Shown here in pieces: positions 29,027 through 41,967 of a stretch of DNA of 64,000 nucleotides. Below the pieces are notes generated by a model. The model did not search any database. It was not told where the DNA came from and saw nothing but the letters and a program-made list of their open reading frames with translations. Position 1 is the first letter of the stretch. Each line of letters begins with the position of its first letter. Source of the DNA: Anabas testudineus (Eukaryota > Chordata > Actinopteri > Anabantiformes > Anabantidae); the NCBI RefSeq assembly GCF_900324465.2, contig NC_046614.1, positions 20,495,333-20,559,332 of the forward strand. The letters are read 5' to 3'. Made by a program: the position numbers and the translations under genes.

Positions 29027-32000
29027 TTAAACCCATTCCTTTTTGTGGATACTTTTAATTTTGGTTTTGTTCAGGCTCACGTGAAGCTTTACAGGCTGCT
29101 GTTTGCTCACATTTTCCTCCCACTCGTAACAGTGGTTTACCCGGGCACAGCTCAGCAGACAAGGCAGCTCATGCGGGGTCTCCATATAATATTCAATCAG
29201 CTCTGCTATGGAACTGAACTCAGTCTTGCATTTCTACAAATGAGATGAAGAAGCAAAAAACGTTATTACAAAACCACACAATACATAATAATTAAAACAT
29301 ACATTTATGTTATTCCTCTGAAGAAATATTAGTACAATATACTACCAAATGGATATGTGCATGTATAAAAATAATCGTAAAAATGTACTATATAACTATA
29401 TATAATTAATGCTTTCCTTCTGAAATTTATAAAACGATCACTATAAATTTGCAATTTTCTTACAGTTTCCCTTAATGTTTATGATTTTGTGGGATAAAGT
29501 GTGATTTGAAAAAAATTTGTGAGATATAATTAGTAGGAACATTTGTGTTGCAACTGCAGCATTACAGATTTTATACTGAGATAATGTTGCAACTAAAAAT
29601 ATAATTGTCAATATCACTTTTTGCTTTTTATGCTTTCATATTATAGAAATAATCATACAGAAAAAAGTGGAGGTAAATGAACAATTGTCCTGCATAGAAG
29701 AGAGTACTACAATTAAATTCATTTTAATTACAGTTCAGGTTGTCCTAATGCTGTTCTATGGGATTCTGCACACGAATTCAATCCAAATAGATGCATGCAT
29801 ATCAATCAATCTATCCGGCTTGCTTTTTGCTCATAAAAATGTTTGAGATTCAGCTTTTTTAGAACTATTACCTCAAGGAAGAATTTCCCTTTACGAGTGT
29901 TTTCTATGAGGTGGGTGACCATACCAGAGGGGAAATGAACGATAAGAGAACCACATTTGGGTTTTTTAGGATGGGGGCACAGGAGGAAAGAACCCAAAAC
30001 ATCATCAGCAAGCAGAGAATAACTGCTATCACTGCAATATAGAGGAGATGTCATTACAAACACAGAGGAAAAAAAACATAAAGCCAACGAAAGCATCTAT
30101 GGGAGGGTGTGAAGGAACACTCACGTTGCGATACCAGCCCAACACCACACTGCCTGAGCCAGTGCTTCTTCGGTTTCTGCCAGGCTTGGGGTGCTGGATT
30201 TTCTCCCCGGTGTTTTTGTTTGCTCTTTTTCTGTTTAAAAGATTAGAGGAGAAAACATTTGTTTGAATTCCAATAAGTTGAAAAGTGGAGATACTCCACC
30301 AGGCGTGTTTGTGTGGGAAAACATCCAATGTTATCTGAACTCAGTGGAGGGGGTGTTTGGTTTAAACATAACATAGCATGAACAAGATGAAGAAAGCAAG
30401 GTGGTGACGAAATAACCCACAAAACCAAAGCTGCTGTTTCAACATGTTGAATCTAAGAGTCAAATTACTATCAGTAAGAGAAACTAAACAGTGATTAGCT
30501 TTTTATTTGTACAGTTTGACTCGTGAGATAAGACCCAAGTAGTCTAGATCACAAAAACTACCCCCTGACACCACAACAGACAGTGAGTGACTACCCATCA
30601 CCTAACACTGAGGGTTTGCTGCTTTACCTAATCAACTCTTTGATTCTTGTAAGCACACTGTGAACACTCGGCCCACCTTGTGACGCACTCAGTTGCTCCT
30701 GAACACTGCGCTGTTTGAGCGGTGTGAAAGTGAAGGAGCGGTAAGCACCCAGAACGCAGTATTTTGTTACGCATTGCTTCCTTGCGCGTCAAGGAAGGGG
30801 AGGACATAAGGCAGGCTTCATCTTGGTTGTTGTGCAGCTCTTCGGAAGGCTTTCGATTTTTCTGCAGATGAGAGAGAAGTTTATATTTACTGAATTTGAT
30901 TATGAGGGTCGCAAGATTAAAATGGTTTTCATGGTAAATCTGTGTCAAATTATACATAATACATTAACCAGAATTTTTCGGCTAATGTAATGCTGCAGAC
31001 ATTAAAGATAATGTCTACTGTGGTAATGCTTACAACATTTTACACTAGGGTTAGACATAATTAAAAATTATTAAATCGCTGATCTTGGAGAAGGAGTGGG
31101 GATACATGCTTCTTGAGGGTTAGGGTTTAATTATTAAATCAATTAAAATTATTACAATCAATATTAATAAATCAAAACAGAATAGTTTTCAATTAATTTT
31201 CTTTCAATGTACTAGGCTAATGAATTCTGCACTGCCATAAAAAAATACAGCTTAGAGGATTATTATTTTTTTATTTAAATTGAGAACTTATCTTTAATAG
31301 AACAAGAGATAAGGTCCAAACCTTGGTGCCTGGCAGTAACCCTTGAAACGGGGCTCTTCTGAAGGACACCAGGGCACTGACACTGAGAGGGAAACCGTGG
31401 TTGAGCAGTGAAGGGTTACGACGAGGGGCTGAGCCACCAGACTCTTTTTGGGCCTCCTCTGGGTGCTTCTCTAGGTACGACAGTTGAAAACAGCGGCACA
31501 GCAGCAGGTTCAGAAACTGTGCCTGCAGAAGAGAAAGTGAACACAGAAAACTGAATTCAGTCAGTGTTGGAACAGTGTTACTGTTATAATGCAGGTTCTG
31601 CAATACCACAATGCTATTTGATTAGGTTCTTCTGTGAAAAATAAATTGATTTACATATTTAGACAACTTGCAAATTGGGGGAATAAGGCATCTAATATAA
31701 ATATTTATTTAAGAAATTATATCACAATGCACGAATTGACCCAGTATAAAGTAAAACCTTAACTTTCCACCACTATAACTGTCTTTAACACAAAATGAAC
31801 AGATGCTGTAGGAGTTAATGGGCTGGAGCCGTGTTACTTGGGTACCACACACCAGGATTATAAGGTTAAACTGTTTAATGCATTACAGATGGCTGGGTTA
31901 GAGCTTGTCTCTCTACCTATGATTGATGTGTGTGAGGGTCTCCTTCTTAGGTTACTGTCTCAGTGATATCAAAGTCTCTCCACACCCTCACTAATGGTGT

Positions 32001-33155
32001 CTGACAGACCTTTTTCAGGAATGTGGATGTTTCCAGACCAACTTGATCTACAGGACCCAACAAGGCCAGCAGGGCAACAACAACAAATTTGGCGTGGCTA
32101 CACCTTCACTGTCATGCTTTGTTGGGTCCATTAGAGTGGGGAAACTTAATCTATTATCATTCTTATTGGTACATAATGAGGTGACACCGCATCTTTCCAA
32201 CATACTGCTTTAACCCAAAACCAAAGGTATAATCAGCCAAAAGTGGAAACACCTGTGTGGGTGTGCTGGGCATTCAATAAAACAAATCTATATTAGAATC
32301 ATTTGTTTTTCTTAAGATTAACAGTTTTAAGCCATTGCAGTTGTGTTGTTGTAATACTGTCACAATTTTCTGGACTGTGCTGGATGTAGGTGCAGAAATG
32401 TTCCTCTTATTTGCCAATGTCTTTAAGATACATTCACTTAAAAATTATTAATAATTTCAAAATCCCTGTTCTTTCTTTCTTTCTTTCTTTCTTTCTTTTT
32501 CCTCTCTTACCAGAATTATTTTCTTACCGCTCTCGCATGCCTAGCTTGAAAGACATGACAGTACAGTTGGGCATCAAAGCTGCCAGGGTTGTGGGACACA
32601 AAGGCAAATTGGGCATCACTAGGCCGAGCAGTGGACAGAGAGACTCTACGCAGGGCATGTGCCATTAGGAGGGTCTGAGGACAAGAAAAGGGTGACATGA
32701 GACGCGAGAACCAGAAGATGCATCAAGACTAAACTGTGGGTATGTATGGAGACAAAATCACCATCCTCACCGTTTCATCCTCATCATAGATTTTCACTCC
32801 TTTAATGGAGAATTTTAGGGACACAGGGCGTCTCTTCTTGCACATCTGAAACAACCCAATAAATATTAGCTAATGTATTCTGCATTAAACAGGTGTTAGC
32901 TGATGTTCAGGTGGATCAGGACTTACTTTAAAGAGCTTCATCTGAGTGTGCAGTTGCTCTATCTGCTCATCCAAACAGCAGTCATCCACAGTAAATGAGC
33001 CCACATACTTAACAGCAAAAACATTAGTTTGGATTTTAAAAAATAAATGTGCACACAAAAACAATTTATATAGATAGATATTAAAATAGCATTTCTGGAG
33101 TTACCTCTGCTGATCGTGTCACTGTATAATCTTCTGGGACTGGTGCCTCCCCCAT
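29027..33155 (-). CDS. sh2d5: SH2 domain-containing protein 5
   Basis: Adaptor with an N-terminal PTB-like domain and a C-terminal atypical SH2 domain; in mammals it is brain-enriched and binds the Rac-GAP BCR. Exons: 33155-33105, 33007-32927, 32845-32771, 32674-32528, 31522-31322, 30861-30677, 30230-30125, 30031-29872, 29233-29027. The PTB-like part (YVGSFTVDDCCLDEQ, RRPVSLKFSIKGVKIY, LLMAHALRRVSLST, FAFVSHNPGSFDAQLYCHVF) is followed by RKEAMRNKILRSG and then AYRSF, both conserved in human (RKKAIRSKVIRSGAYRG). The SH2 part starts VWCWAGIATDSSYSLLADDV and ends near CARVNHCYEW. Total is about 403 residues. One extra G in the run at 30748-30750 shifts the frame between RSG and AYR; everything else is in phase if it is ignored. 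The donor at 30676 (AAG|GTGGGC) is required by phase; AG|GTAAAG at 30627 is not. An assembly error is more likely than a broken gene. Confidence 0.9.
31623..32500 (-). other. sh2d5: sh2d5 intron with small repeats
   Basis: Large part of the 1-kb intron between the exons at 32528 and 31522. It contains an 11-base inverted pair, GGACCCAACAA near 32053 and TTGTTGGGTCC near 32120, about 55 bases apart, and a (TTTC)n tract at about 32470-32500. It may be a decayed hairpin element. No gene was seen. Confidence 0.5.
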
Positions 33156-33159
33156 ACTG

Positions 33160-33930
33160 CTTGTTTATCTAAAACCAGACACAAGATTTAATTAAAGCCT
33201 GTGAAAACATACATATATTTACTTAATCCTAAACTTTAGTCAAACAATCACAGAAGTACAGCCACAGGGAATTAAAAACCACTCAACATAAACTATAGTC
33301 AACAGTGAAAATGTGGAACATACAGGAAGACAAGAAACCTGCTTTAAGACTTTTAACTTTCCCTTAAATAAATACTTCTGTAATGTTTTCGTATATTACT
33401 GAACCGTTTTACGGGACACTAACATTTTAACTATCCTTATCGCCTTATGCGTCGAAGTCGCATATAAGGGAAATGTTTGTGTATTAAGAGCTTATCAGTG
33501 CCGACATGCTCCGACCTGTGGGGGAAGTCCGACAAATCAGAAACACCGCAGTGGACTAAACCTTTGAGGCGTTTCCGAGTCCAACAGTGTCAAACTGACC
33601 CGGTCCACAGGTTACACCGAAACTTTTCTATCACACAAACTCACTTTTATCCGTCGCAGACAACCACCGCCGCCTCCGCCCTGTCTGTCTCCTCCTCACA
33701 TGCACTGACTCCGGGCTCCTCACCTTTACCTGCCGTCCAGGTGCGCTGCTGCCGCTGGTCTGAGGCGGGGCTCAACGGAAGAGAAGCCGTGGAGCTCGGG
33801 GAGAAAGAGAAAATGTACCTGAACACTTCTCAGCGGAAGATCACTCGTTGATCCACCGTGTGTGCCTCCCTCTGCTGCTCCCCCTGCTGCTCCCCCTGCT
33901 GCTCCCTCTGCTGCTCCCTCTCACTCCCCA
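33160..33930 (-). promoter_or_regulatory. sh2d5: sh2d5 5' UTR, first intron and promoter
   Basis: The coding exon begins at 33168 after the acceptor ttttag. A non-coding first exon probably ends at 33730 (GGCAG|GTAAAG). Upstream is GC-rich DNA with a short repeat of a 12-base unit (CTGCTGCTCCCC, about four copies, 33871-33921). The ORF on the + strand at 33477-33851 runs across this and is a shadow. Confidence 0.5.
33871..33921. repeat. 12-bp tandem repeat near the sh2d5 promoter
   Basis: About four copies of CTGCTGCTCCCC, some with CCT in place of CCC. Read on the - strand it gives a GSSR-type repeat frame (33841-34056), which is a by-product and not a gene. Confidence 0.85.
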
Positions 33931-34059
33931 CACATCTTTCCAGCTCCGCGCGTTCCCGGTGACCGCTCGTTGCGCCACTCGACCCAGTGACGTCACACGC
34001 CCCACGGCGTGAACTTCTTCAAGTACTGGTTTTATCATAAAGTACAAATACCACATTTA

Positions 34060-35742
34060 CTCGATTGCCACTAGAGTATTTCTATTTTATTCTACTTTTA
34101 ACTACGTTGTAGAAGGAAGGTTGTGCTTTGTATTCTGCTTCTTTTACCTGACTACTGTAGTAACTTTTCAGAGATGAATCACACAAAGTAGAATTAACAA
34201 ATAAATCTCTTTATATGTTAACCTGACACACACATTTCTGATCCCTGTATATCAATACTACTAAACAGTGTATGAAGTAATAAAGATTAGATAAGATTAG
34301 GTAAACCTTCTGAAAATGAGTTCTTGTGTATAATCCGTAATTTAAGTATATTTTACATGACATATTTAACTTGTTATCAGAGTAGATCTACACTGTAATA
34401 AATAAAGTATTTAAATTGGGGCAGGTTAAGGTCTCAGGCGGTTTCCAGGAACCTAGATTGTCAGATCATGTTTGCAGTTGTGTACTGAAGTTTGGTCATC
34501 CCCAGGCAAATTCCATATTCTGTTGATTTTTGCAAACAGCTGTATACTTGATTGATGCAACTTATTGCCAGACACTTCAAATCAAATCCAGGTGGGGGTT
34601 GAGCTCCTCCAAACATTATATGGTTGACAGGGTAGAAAAGAAACATGTACCGACCCACAATTCTGTACTTTTTTTTTCCTTTTTTACTGTAAGTCTTTAA
34701 ATTTAAATGATTCTGAAATGGTTAACAATATCATATAGTCAACACTTTCTAATGGAATCAGGAAAGAATGTTTTCATATTTTCCTCTGTGTATATAATTA
34801 AAAACGGCAAAGGTCTACAAATATAGCCATTTTATTAATGACTTGGGGGGGGAAAAAGCTTAACAACACAAGGAATACATGCATGCAGGGTATGTATGAG
34901 CTATTGTCCTCCTTTGTCTTATTCACAACACACATTTCTTATGGTTTGTACTGTGTTACAGCTGTGAAGCAATAAAATCAGTTTATGTATATGCCTGTTT
35001 ACACATATTTAAAAAAACAACCCTTCATGTGACTTGTTTTGAAATTAATACTATCATAGTCTTTAATCCTCAACCCGGCAACTGCAGGACAAATCTCTCC
35101 CAATGGGATTTTTTGTTTGTTTGAAATAAACAAATAATAGTAATATAATTATATTAGGACAAATGTGGAGAAAAGTTCAGGTTGTGGTGAAGTGCTGCAC
35201 GGCCAAAATATCATAAATTTTATCTCAGGACACAGGACAACAGCTTTAAAATCTGTCTTTTATAAAATATTAACATTAGTAACCATTTAAACTTTTCACC
35301 CCATGTTTTTAACTTAAAATGGTCATTTTCAAGCCTCCCAAACACTGATATCTGACTTTGTTTCATATTGAGAATGTGTGCTGCCGTCACCTACAGAGTG
35401 AACGAGGAAGAGATATAAAAACAGGAGTCACTACATGGCTCTAGTTACAGTTTGTCTGATCTGGCTAGGCTTTCCCAAGCTGGCAGCTGGTCACAAATGT
35501 GTTTAACGGTAACACTAACTGAGCTTTTCTACATATGGTGATTAAAAAGAAAATTCAGAAACTCTCAATGTACAGTAAACATAGGTGGTAGGATAACGTT
35601 CTTATTCTACAGTACAAATAAAAAAAAACTACTGCCCCATTAAAAAGGGAGAAAATGATAAAAAGAGAGAGAGAGCACTAGAACAAAGCGGCAGACTGCT
35701 GCATATTCAGAGTGGCCCAGTTCGTTGAAGGCGCTCTAGGAC
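34060..35742 (-). other. hp1bp3 3' UTR and intergenic DNA before sh2d5
   Basis: AT-rich, with no frame of interest. TTTATT on the + strand near 34831 is a possible hp1bp3 poly(A) signal. A short GA-rich run lies at about 35663-35675. No transposon was recognised. Confidence 0.4.
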
Positions 35743-38700
35743 TCAGTACTTCCCTCTCTTTGATTTACGAGTCGACTGCTTGCTGCTCTTCACTCCTCTT
35801 TTGACTACGGGCTCCTCAGAGGACTCTTCAGGCTCGGGCCGTCTGGACCCACCCTTCGTCGCCGGCTTTTTCACTGCAGGCTCCTCAGGGGACGACTCTT
35901 CAGGCTTAGATCGCTTGGACCCACTCCTTGTTGTCTCCTTTATGGGTGCAGGCTTCTCAGAGGTTGACTCTGAGGACGCAGGTCGTTTGGACCCCCTTTT
36001 GGTCAGCTTTTTGACAGCTGGTGTTTTGGGCTTTTTAGCAGGAGCTCCTCTCTTGACAGGTGTTGCTTTAGACGGCGGTGTGGATTCCTTCTTGGAGACT
36101 GACTGTTTCTTTCCCGACCTCTTGGCAGAGGTCACTGCTTTCTTGGCCGGAGACTTCTTTGTGAGGACGTGTCCCCTGCCTTTAACTTTTGACTGGCTAG
36201 CACTTCTGGATTTCTTAGCTGGTGGAGGATGACGAGCCTTAGGTGGAGGCCTCTTCTGAGGTTTCCTGAAGGTAATTTGAACAGGCAGCAGTTACATACA
36301 TAATGTTGCATTCTTAGCATAAAGTAAAACGTTGTCCATTCTAGACACTTTTACACCCACCTCTTAAGGACAGGAGCTTCATCCTCAGACTCTTCCTCTT
36401 CTTCTGACTCTTCCTCTTCCTCGTCAGAAGAATCGACTGTCCGCCTCCGCTTAGGTGGAGCTGGAGCGTTTTTCTTTGGAAGCTCTTTAAACTTGTCTGG
36501 GTACAGGATGGTGGGACTACAGAAAAGAATAAAATTTAAATATCTGACAAGACAAGTATGTAAACTGCATCACATACAAATAACCTAAAATGTGGTCACA
36601 AGAGTGTATGTAATCTGAGTAAATGTTAATTTTGTTCTCCTCCAGAGAATGCTACTACTTGATCAATACGGCATAAAACTGAAAACAAATAGTACTCTTT
36701 GTGGTTCTATGTACACAGGAATAGACTATAACTGTGAGTGCTGGTAAACAATACTTAAACAGACAGAATCTCATAAAGACATTTTATTTTGAGCATGAAA
36801 CAGGTTAAATAGTATCTAGAAGTATCTAGGTAGAGTACCTTGGGTAAAAAGGGAACGAAAGCTGGTAGGTCCCTGTAAAGCCGTGACCGGTGATCTGCTC
36901 CATCCACCCAAGCACTTTACATTTTGTCAGGGTCCTCCTCAGATTGGCCACTAAAAAAAGAGAGATTTCCCATTTAGCAGTGCCAGTTTGGATACACAAA
37001 CCTTTTTACACAGAGCTCACCAGGCAGAGATTTGGATTCACGTGACAAATGAAAAGACAACAAACATTAAAAAAAAAGTCTTTGAAGTGTGGAATTATGC
37101 TGATTAGTCACTATTGACACAGCTTCATGGTTCAAGGAAAAAAGAAGTATTAAAATATTTATATACGTTTTTAAAGTAATCCAACCAAATCGATTTCTTA
37201 CGGTTCACTTTCTTTGTAAAAATAGAGTAGGTGTACATTCTGGTTAATGCATTTCAAAGGACTGATTTACAACACATTTTTACGACCACGTCACGGTTAT
37301 TTCAGTGTTGCTGGAGGCAAAACAAAGGAAAACTGGAGGAAATCACGTTTTTTACTGACACTAGCAACTGGTATGAGATAAATTGTTAAGTTAGAGCCAG
37401 TACTCCTTCAATTCTGGAAACGAGCAACTTGGCAAGATGTCATTTTTGATAGCTGATGTATTCATAGATGTGTAATGTCATCGCTGAATAAATGAGTAGC
37501 GGTTGCAAAGTCTGGTCCCACTGGTTAATATTAACTTCCTAAACTAACACTTGGTCCCAGAAGCTCAATGTATATATTCAAATGTATTCAGCCACTGTTA
37601 ATATGCAAGCTAACAAAACTTGCCAACTCCCAATAAGGAATATGATCAGAAGCTTATTTTGCCTCCAGCACTGTTCAGCCCATAAAAAATGTGTTTACTA
37701 AGTGTAAAGACATGTATATGGACATCTAAGAGGTTGGTCATAATGAAGGTATAGGAGGAATTAAACTAAAGCTTTTCTGAGTGAAGACTGAGGAAATCTT
37801 CCAACTTTAGACCATTAATTTAAAAATACCTTGTTATACCTCTGAGTGAAGCCCAGTTTGACATTACCCCAAAAAGAAGTCAGTTGTCAGCATAGAGAGG
37901 GCGTCTCACCTAACTGGTACTCTTTTCTGTCCTTGTTGGCATCTAGTAGGTATCTGCGTAGAGTGGTGGTGCTGCAGGTTTTAGGCTCATTCATGGCTGT
38001 GATGGCGGCTGTGATGGCGTCTTCCAAGGCACCCCCCTTCAGCAGGACCTGGTTCCCAGTTCGCTTCAGCTTGGACATTCAAATACATATATCTTTAGGA
38101 GACATGGTTTGGTTTGTGGTGTCAAAAATGTCAAAATTCTGGTTTCAGTTTCTTCTTTTTTAATGGTTTTATTAAGGTTCATATAATTGGGTTTTGGACT
38201 GTACTGGAACAAGACTGAAACAGGGAGTAAGAGAGAGAGATCATCATGTGTTTCCTAGGCCTTTAAACATTTTATTTCTTCCTGGTTTTAATGTTTAGAT
38301 CACAGAGGACATAACCTAGCCATATCTTGTGGTATCTATAGTACTAAAACATAATTTCCAGGTATGATCTTCAGAATAGTATTGTATCTGATGCTGGATA
38401 GTATAGTGTAGTGTAGTGTAGTGGTAAGATCACCACCCTCCATGTTGGACACCAGGGTTTGAATCCTGGCCTACCTTACCCTGCCTACGCTTGTCTCACT
38501 TATAAGTTGCTTTATGATTAAATGTAAATGTAATCTGTCTAGTTTTGGGGCTTTTAAGTTCCAAGATGACCATGCAAGCGCTTAAGGCCTGGTGTTTTTT
38601 TACTTGTTTGCTTGTTATTTTAATGTTTACAAGAGCACAGATCATGGACTGCTCAAGACGGAAACATCTTTGTCCATCACAGTGGATTTAATTTTATCAG

Positions 38701-41700
38701 CAGTTGAACTATGTAATATTTGCTGAAAAAGTGCTTTTCACTTGATTCATGTGCTTCCAAGTCATTTATAAATTTACCTGGAAAGTCCCTCTGGCTCCTT
38801 TTCCTGTGATCTGCTCCAGTTGTCCTTTCTCCACTGCCTTCACCAAAGCTGTCTTTAGGACCTCTGGTCTAAGAAAGAGTCCGTCAACATAAGATTAATA
38901 TATTCAATAAATCTATAACACAATTCCACACGATTCCAGTTTTAACAAAGGATAATTTTTTGTTGCTGTTTGTTTTAATCAAAGAAAAAATAAAGCAGGC
39001 TAAAATCTCACATCATGAATCGTTTAATATTTCATTTTGTCTTTACTGTCTTTATTGGCCAGATTAAGTGGTTGTTTTTTGGAAAATTATATATTAACTA
39101 ATGAGGAAATATAAAATAACCAACAGGTTAAAATTACTGTAAAGCTCTGCACCTGCTTTCAATGTTGAGGCTGGGGAAGTGCTGCTCCAGGTATTTCTTG
39201 ATCAGATTGTAGGAGGCCTCTTTGGGCTCACAGAGCCGAGTGATGATGAGGGGAAGCGCGTCTCCCAGTGACTCCTGCTTCTGAGCAGCTTTCTAAAACA
39301 CCATCCATTTACAGACATGACGATTACAACCAAACACATCCCAGTCTCATAGGGAAAGATGAGAGAGGGAAACTGTTGACACTAAATCCTTAGATTAGAT
39401 CTGTTAAATTTTATACTCTGTACCTGACAGCAAGAATTTCAAAATCATTCTATTCAAGTTTACTGTTCTGATTTACTGACGTTCAAAAATACACTAAAGT
39501 GAAAGTACTCAGTTCCCTTCCTAGCTCTGCTGTAACTTACCTTAGATGAAGGTAGCTGCTTCCCAATGGTGAAAGTTCCTGAAAGGCCTTTACCCTTCAA
39601 CTGGGCCAGAGAAAAAACAAAACAAGAGTCAGCAAACCTGAGATATTTCCTGGCCATATTTTAGTCACATTCAAATATATAAATAAATATTTACTTTACC
39701 TGTTTAATAGTGCCCTTCTCCAAATGTTTCTTCATTGCTTTCTTGATTAGAAACTTCTTCTTGTCAAGCTCCATCCCTGGGTATTTCTTCACAATGTATT
39801 TCATGACAGACTGGTATGAAACCCCAGATTTGTCGTTACAAGACTGCAAAGAAAAACGACGAGAAATCGCTTTAAACCAAAAGTAAAAAGCACAGGTAAC
39901 CGACTGTGCTGAGAGATGCAGTTATAAAGGTTGTACACACTGTAATAGCTTCAATGAGGATGTTATCAACTTTGTTCTGAGTTCCTGCAAAGTTGGTAAC
40001 AGGAAGTTTTTTCCTGGCACTGACACTGGCCCACGCAGGAATCGTCCTTTTCACCTTCTTGACCTTGGATTTCTCGTACTTGTAGCCGTCCTTCAACCTG
40101 TCACCAAAAAGGAGCAAAGCACACGTTCAGTGAAGCGGCTCGTATCTTTAGAAGCGATATTTCACTGTGATGGTTACCACCCTTATCTTTATCACATCCT
40201 CACCTTAGTAGGAGAACAAAGCAGTGTGTTGCACACTGTCCAGCCGCGCAGTCCTTGCATTTGTCACTTTGTCCGTTTGTCACCGACGGGAAAAACAAAA
40301 TTAAGTTTCAGAACATCTGTCTTAATGACCACCATAGTAATTTGACACTAACTGAACTTCTGTGCTAGTGACCTGTGTGCAGAAAGGTGAATGTGGGCTT
40401 TGTCTGGGAGAAGAAAAGGAGGAGAAATTACTATAATTACAAGTTATTAAGCCAGGAGTTATATCCCTAGTTCTCCATCACCTATAACTAAATTGAAGGT
40501 TAAGTTCCTGAGTTCCCATACATGTTTTAGACAACTGGTTTACAAAGATATCTTAGTTAATTAATTGTCCAAACAATCTATTACCTATCTATGATCTATT
40601 TAATCAAAATAAAATGGCGCAAGCATCCTCTCCTCCTGAACTCCTCCAAAACTGCGGACAAATGAGCTGGTACATCAATTCGATAACCATGTAAGGAGGG
40701 AATGAATGTGGCTGTGACAGGTCACGTCTTTTGGAAAAGCAACACTGCAGCCACGAGAGGTGCAGTCTGCTGTTATCCAGTAGTGGTAAGGATCACATAA
40801 ACAGATAAAAGTGCTATCAGAGTGAAATATCGCAGTGTTCAGAGTTGCAGGCTAGCTCTCTGGTGAAACTCACTCTTTCTTCTCCGATCCCTCGCCTCCC
40901 TTCTCCGGCGCGGCTCCTTCGTCGGCCTTCTCTCCATTCTCTGTGGGCTGTGTCTCGCCCGCACTTGCGCTCTCCTCGACTTTGGCTGCTGCGGCTGAAG
41001 ACGCCGCCTGCTCTTTGTCAGCAGAGGAAGACTCCTCTGAGGAGGCCTCAGGCTCTGAGAGGGGAAAACCATTGAAATTAAAGTACACAAAATATGTGCT
41101 GCTGATATTTTAAACATGAGTTACGTCTCTATGTCTGTGGACACACTAATATTTATTGATTTATTGGACTTTTGCAGGAGAGTTTCTTCTCTGACCCAAA
41201 GATCCAAGCTCATAAACGTGTAACTAACATTTTGTTTTGCACTTTAGTTAGTTCTGCTTTTGAAGAAATAAGATTCACACTGCATACATAATTTAGAGTG
41301 AGAACTGATAGTCACAGTTCAAATAGCAAATTAAAAAACAAACAATATGTACATAATTTTAAAATTCATGTCAGTTCAGGTCACAAAGGTCAATTCTGGG
41401 TTGGTTCTTTTTAAAAACACAGAAAAATAGGAAACATGCAACACAAATCTCAGGCTGGAATTGCTTTTATTTAATATGTGTTTTTAAAATTTCATGTTCC
41501 TTTAATTTCTCCTACAACTGGTAGTTAAAGGACTGTCAATACCTAAAGTCTCAGAGAGCGACTCTAACTGGCTACTACTGAGTAACCTGAACCAGATTGT
41601 CTGCACCATCACATCGATTATACTCACTGTGTGTTTTATTTTTCCTCCTAAGAGACGTATTCTAATTTGGAGAACACATGCACCTACATTATCAGTGAGG

Positions 41701-41954
41701 TCTACAGACTTCCTTCTGTGATGAGGGGTTGTATAAACAAACTTGGGGGGCGGTCACAGACCCATCTACACACTGCAGTGTGTGACTGTGTACTGTGATG
41801 GGAACTGAGTCCATAGTAATGTCTGTGTTACTGATTATGGTGCGTTCACGGGTCTTTAGCTCAGGTGATGGTCGACCCCGGCCTCACCTTTATCTGCTGC
41901 AGCGGAGGGGGCCTTCTCCTGGGTTGGAATCGCTGCTGCTCGGCGAATCGGCAT
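35743..41954 (-). CDS. hp1bp3: Heterochromatin protein 1-binding protein 3
   Basis: Nuclear linker-histone-like protein that compacts chromatin. Eleven coding exons: 41954-41888, 41054-40874, 40097-39941, 39843-39700, 39600-39541, 39292-39153, 38868-38778, 38069-37910, 36950-36839, 36516-36361, 36265-35743. All phases close, giving about 596 residues (human 553). The start MPIRRAAAIPTQ aligns with MPIRR of human HP1BP3. An acidic E/A/S-rich region precedes KVKRTIPAWASVSA. Three H15 winged-helix domains follow: KVDNILIEAIT to GKGLSGTF, LGDALPLIITRLCEPK to GKGARGTF, and LEDAITAAITAMNEPKTCS to GHGFTGTY. Then come a D/E-rich stretch and a Lys/Pro tail with about three copies of a GSKR...EESS.EEP unit. 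The PxVxL HP1-binding motif that in human precedes the second H15 domain is not visible; the linker is shorter (KAAQKQESLGDALPL). Confidence 0.95.
38395..38510 (+). mobile_element. tRNA-derived SINE head in an hp1bp3 intron
   Basis: An A-box-like TAGTGTAGTGG is followed about 35 bases later by a B-box-like GGTTTGAATCC, preceded by a (GTGTA)n stutter. No foldable acceptor stem flanks it, so it is a tRNA-derived repeat rather than a working tRNA gene. It lies between the exons at 38868 and 38069. Confidence 0.5.
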
Positions 41955-41967
41955 TACAGCGGATTTA

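Noticed and set aside
30627-30676. Longer version of the sh2d5 exon ending at the AG|GTAAAG donor
   Set aside because: Phase does not fit the next exon, whose frame is fixed by VWCWAGIATDSS; the GTGGGC donor at 30676 fits.
29027-33155. sh2d5 as a pseudogene
   Set aside because: Only one single-base break in nine exons with all splice sites kept; an assembly indel is the simpler reading.
33841-34056. GSSRGSSR-type - strand frame
   Set aside because: By-product of the 12-bp repeat at the sh2d5 promoter.
35780-36232. 150-codon + strand frame
   Set aside because: It is exactly antisense to the hp1bp3 last exon, whose Lys/Pro/Ser codons leave the opposite strand free of stops.
38395-38470. tRNA gene
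   Set aside because: A- and B-box-like sequences are present, but no acceptor stem or full cloverleaf could be drawn; it fits a SINE head better.
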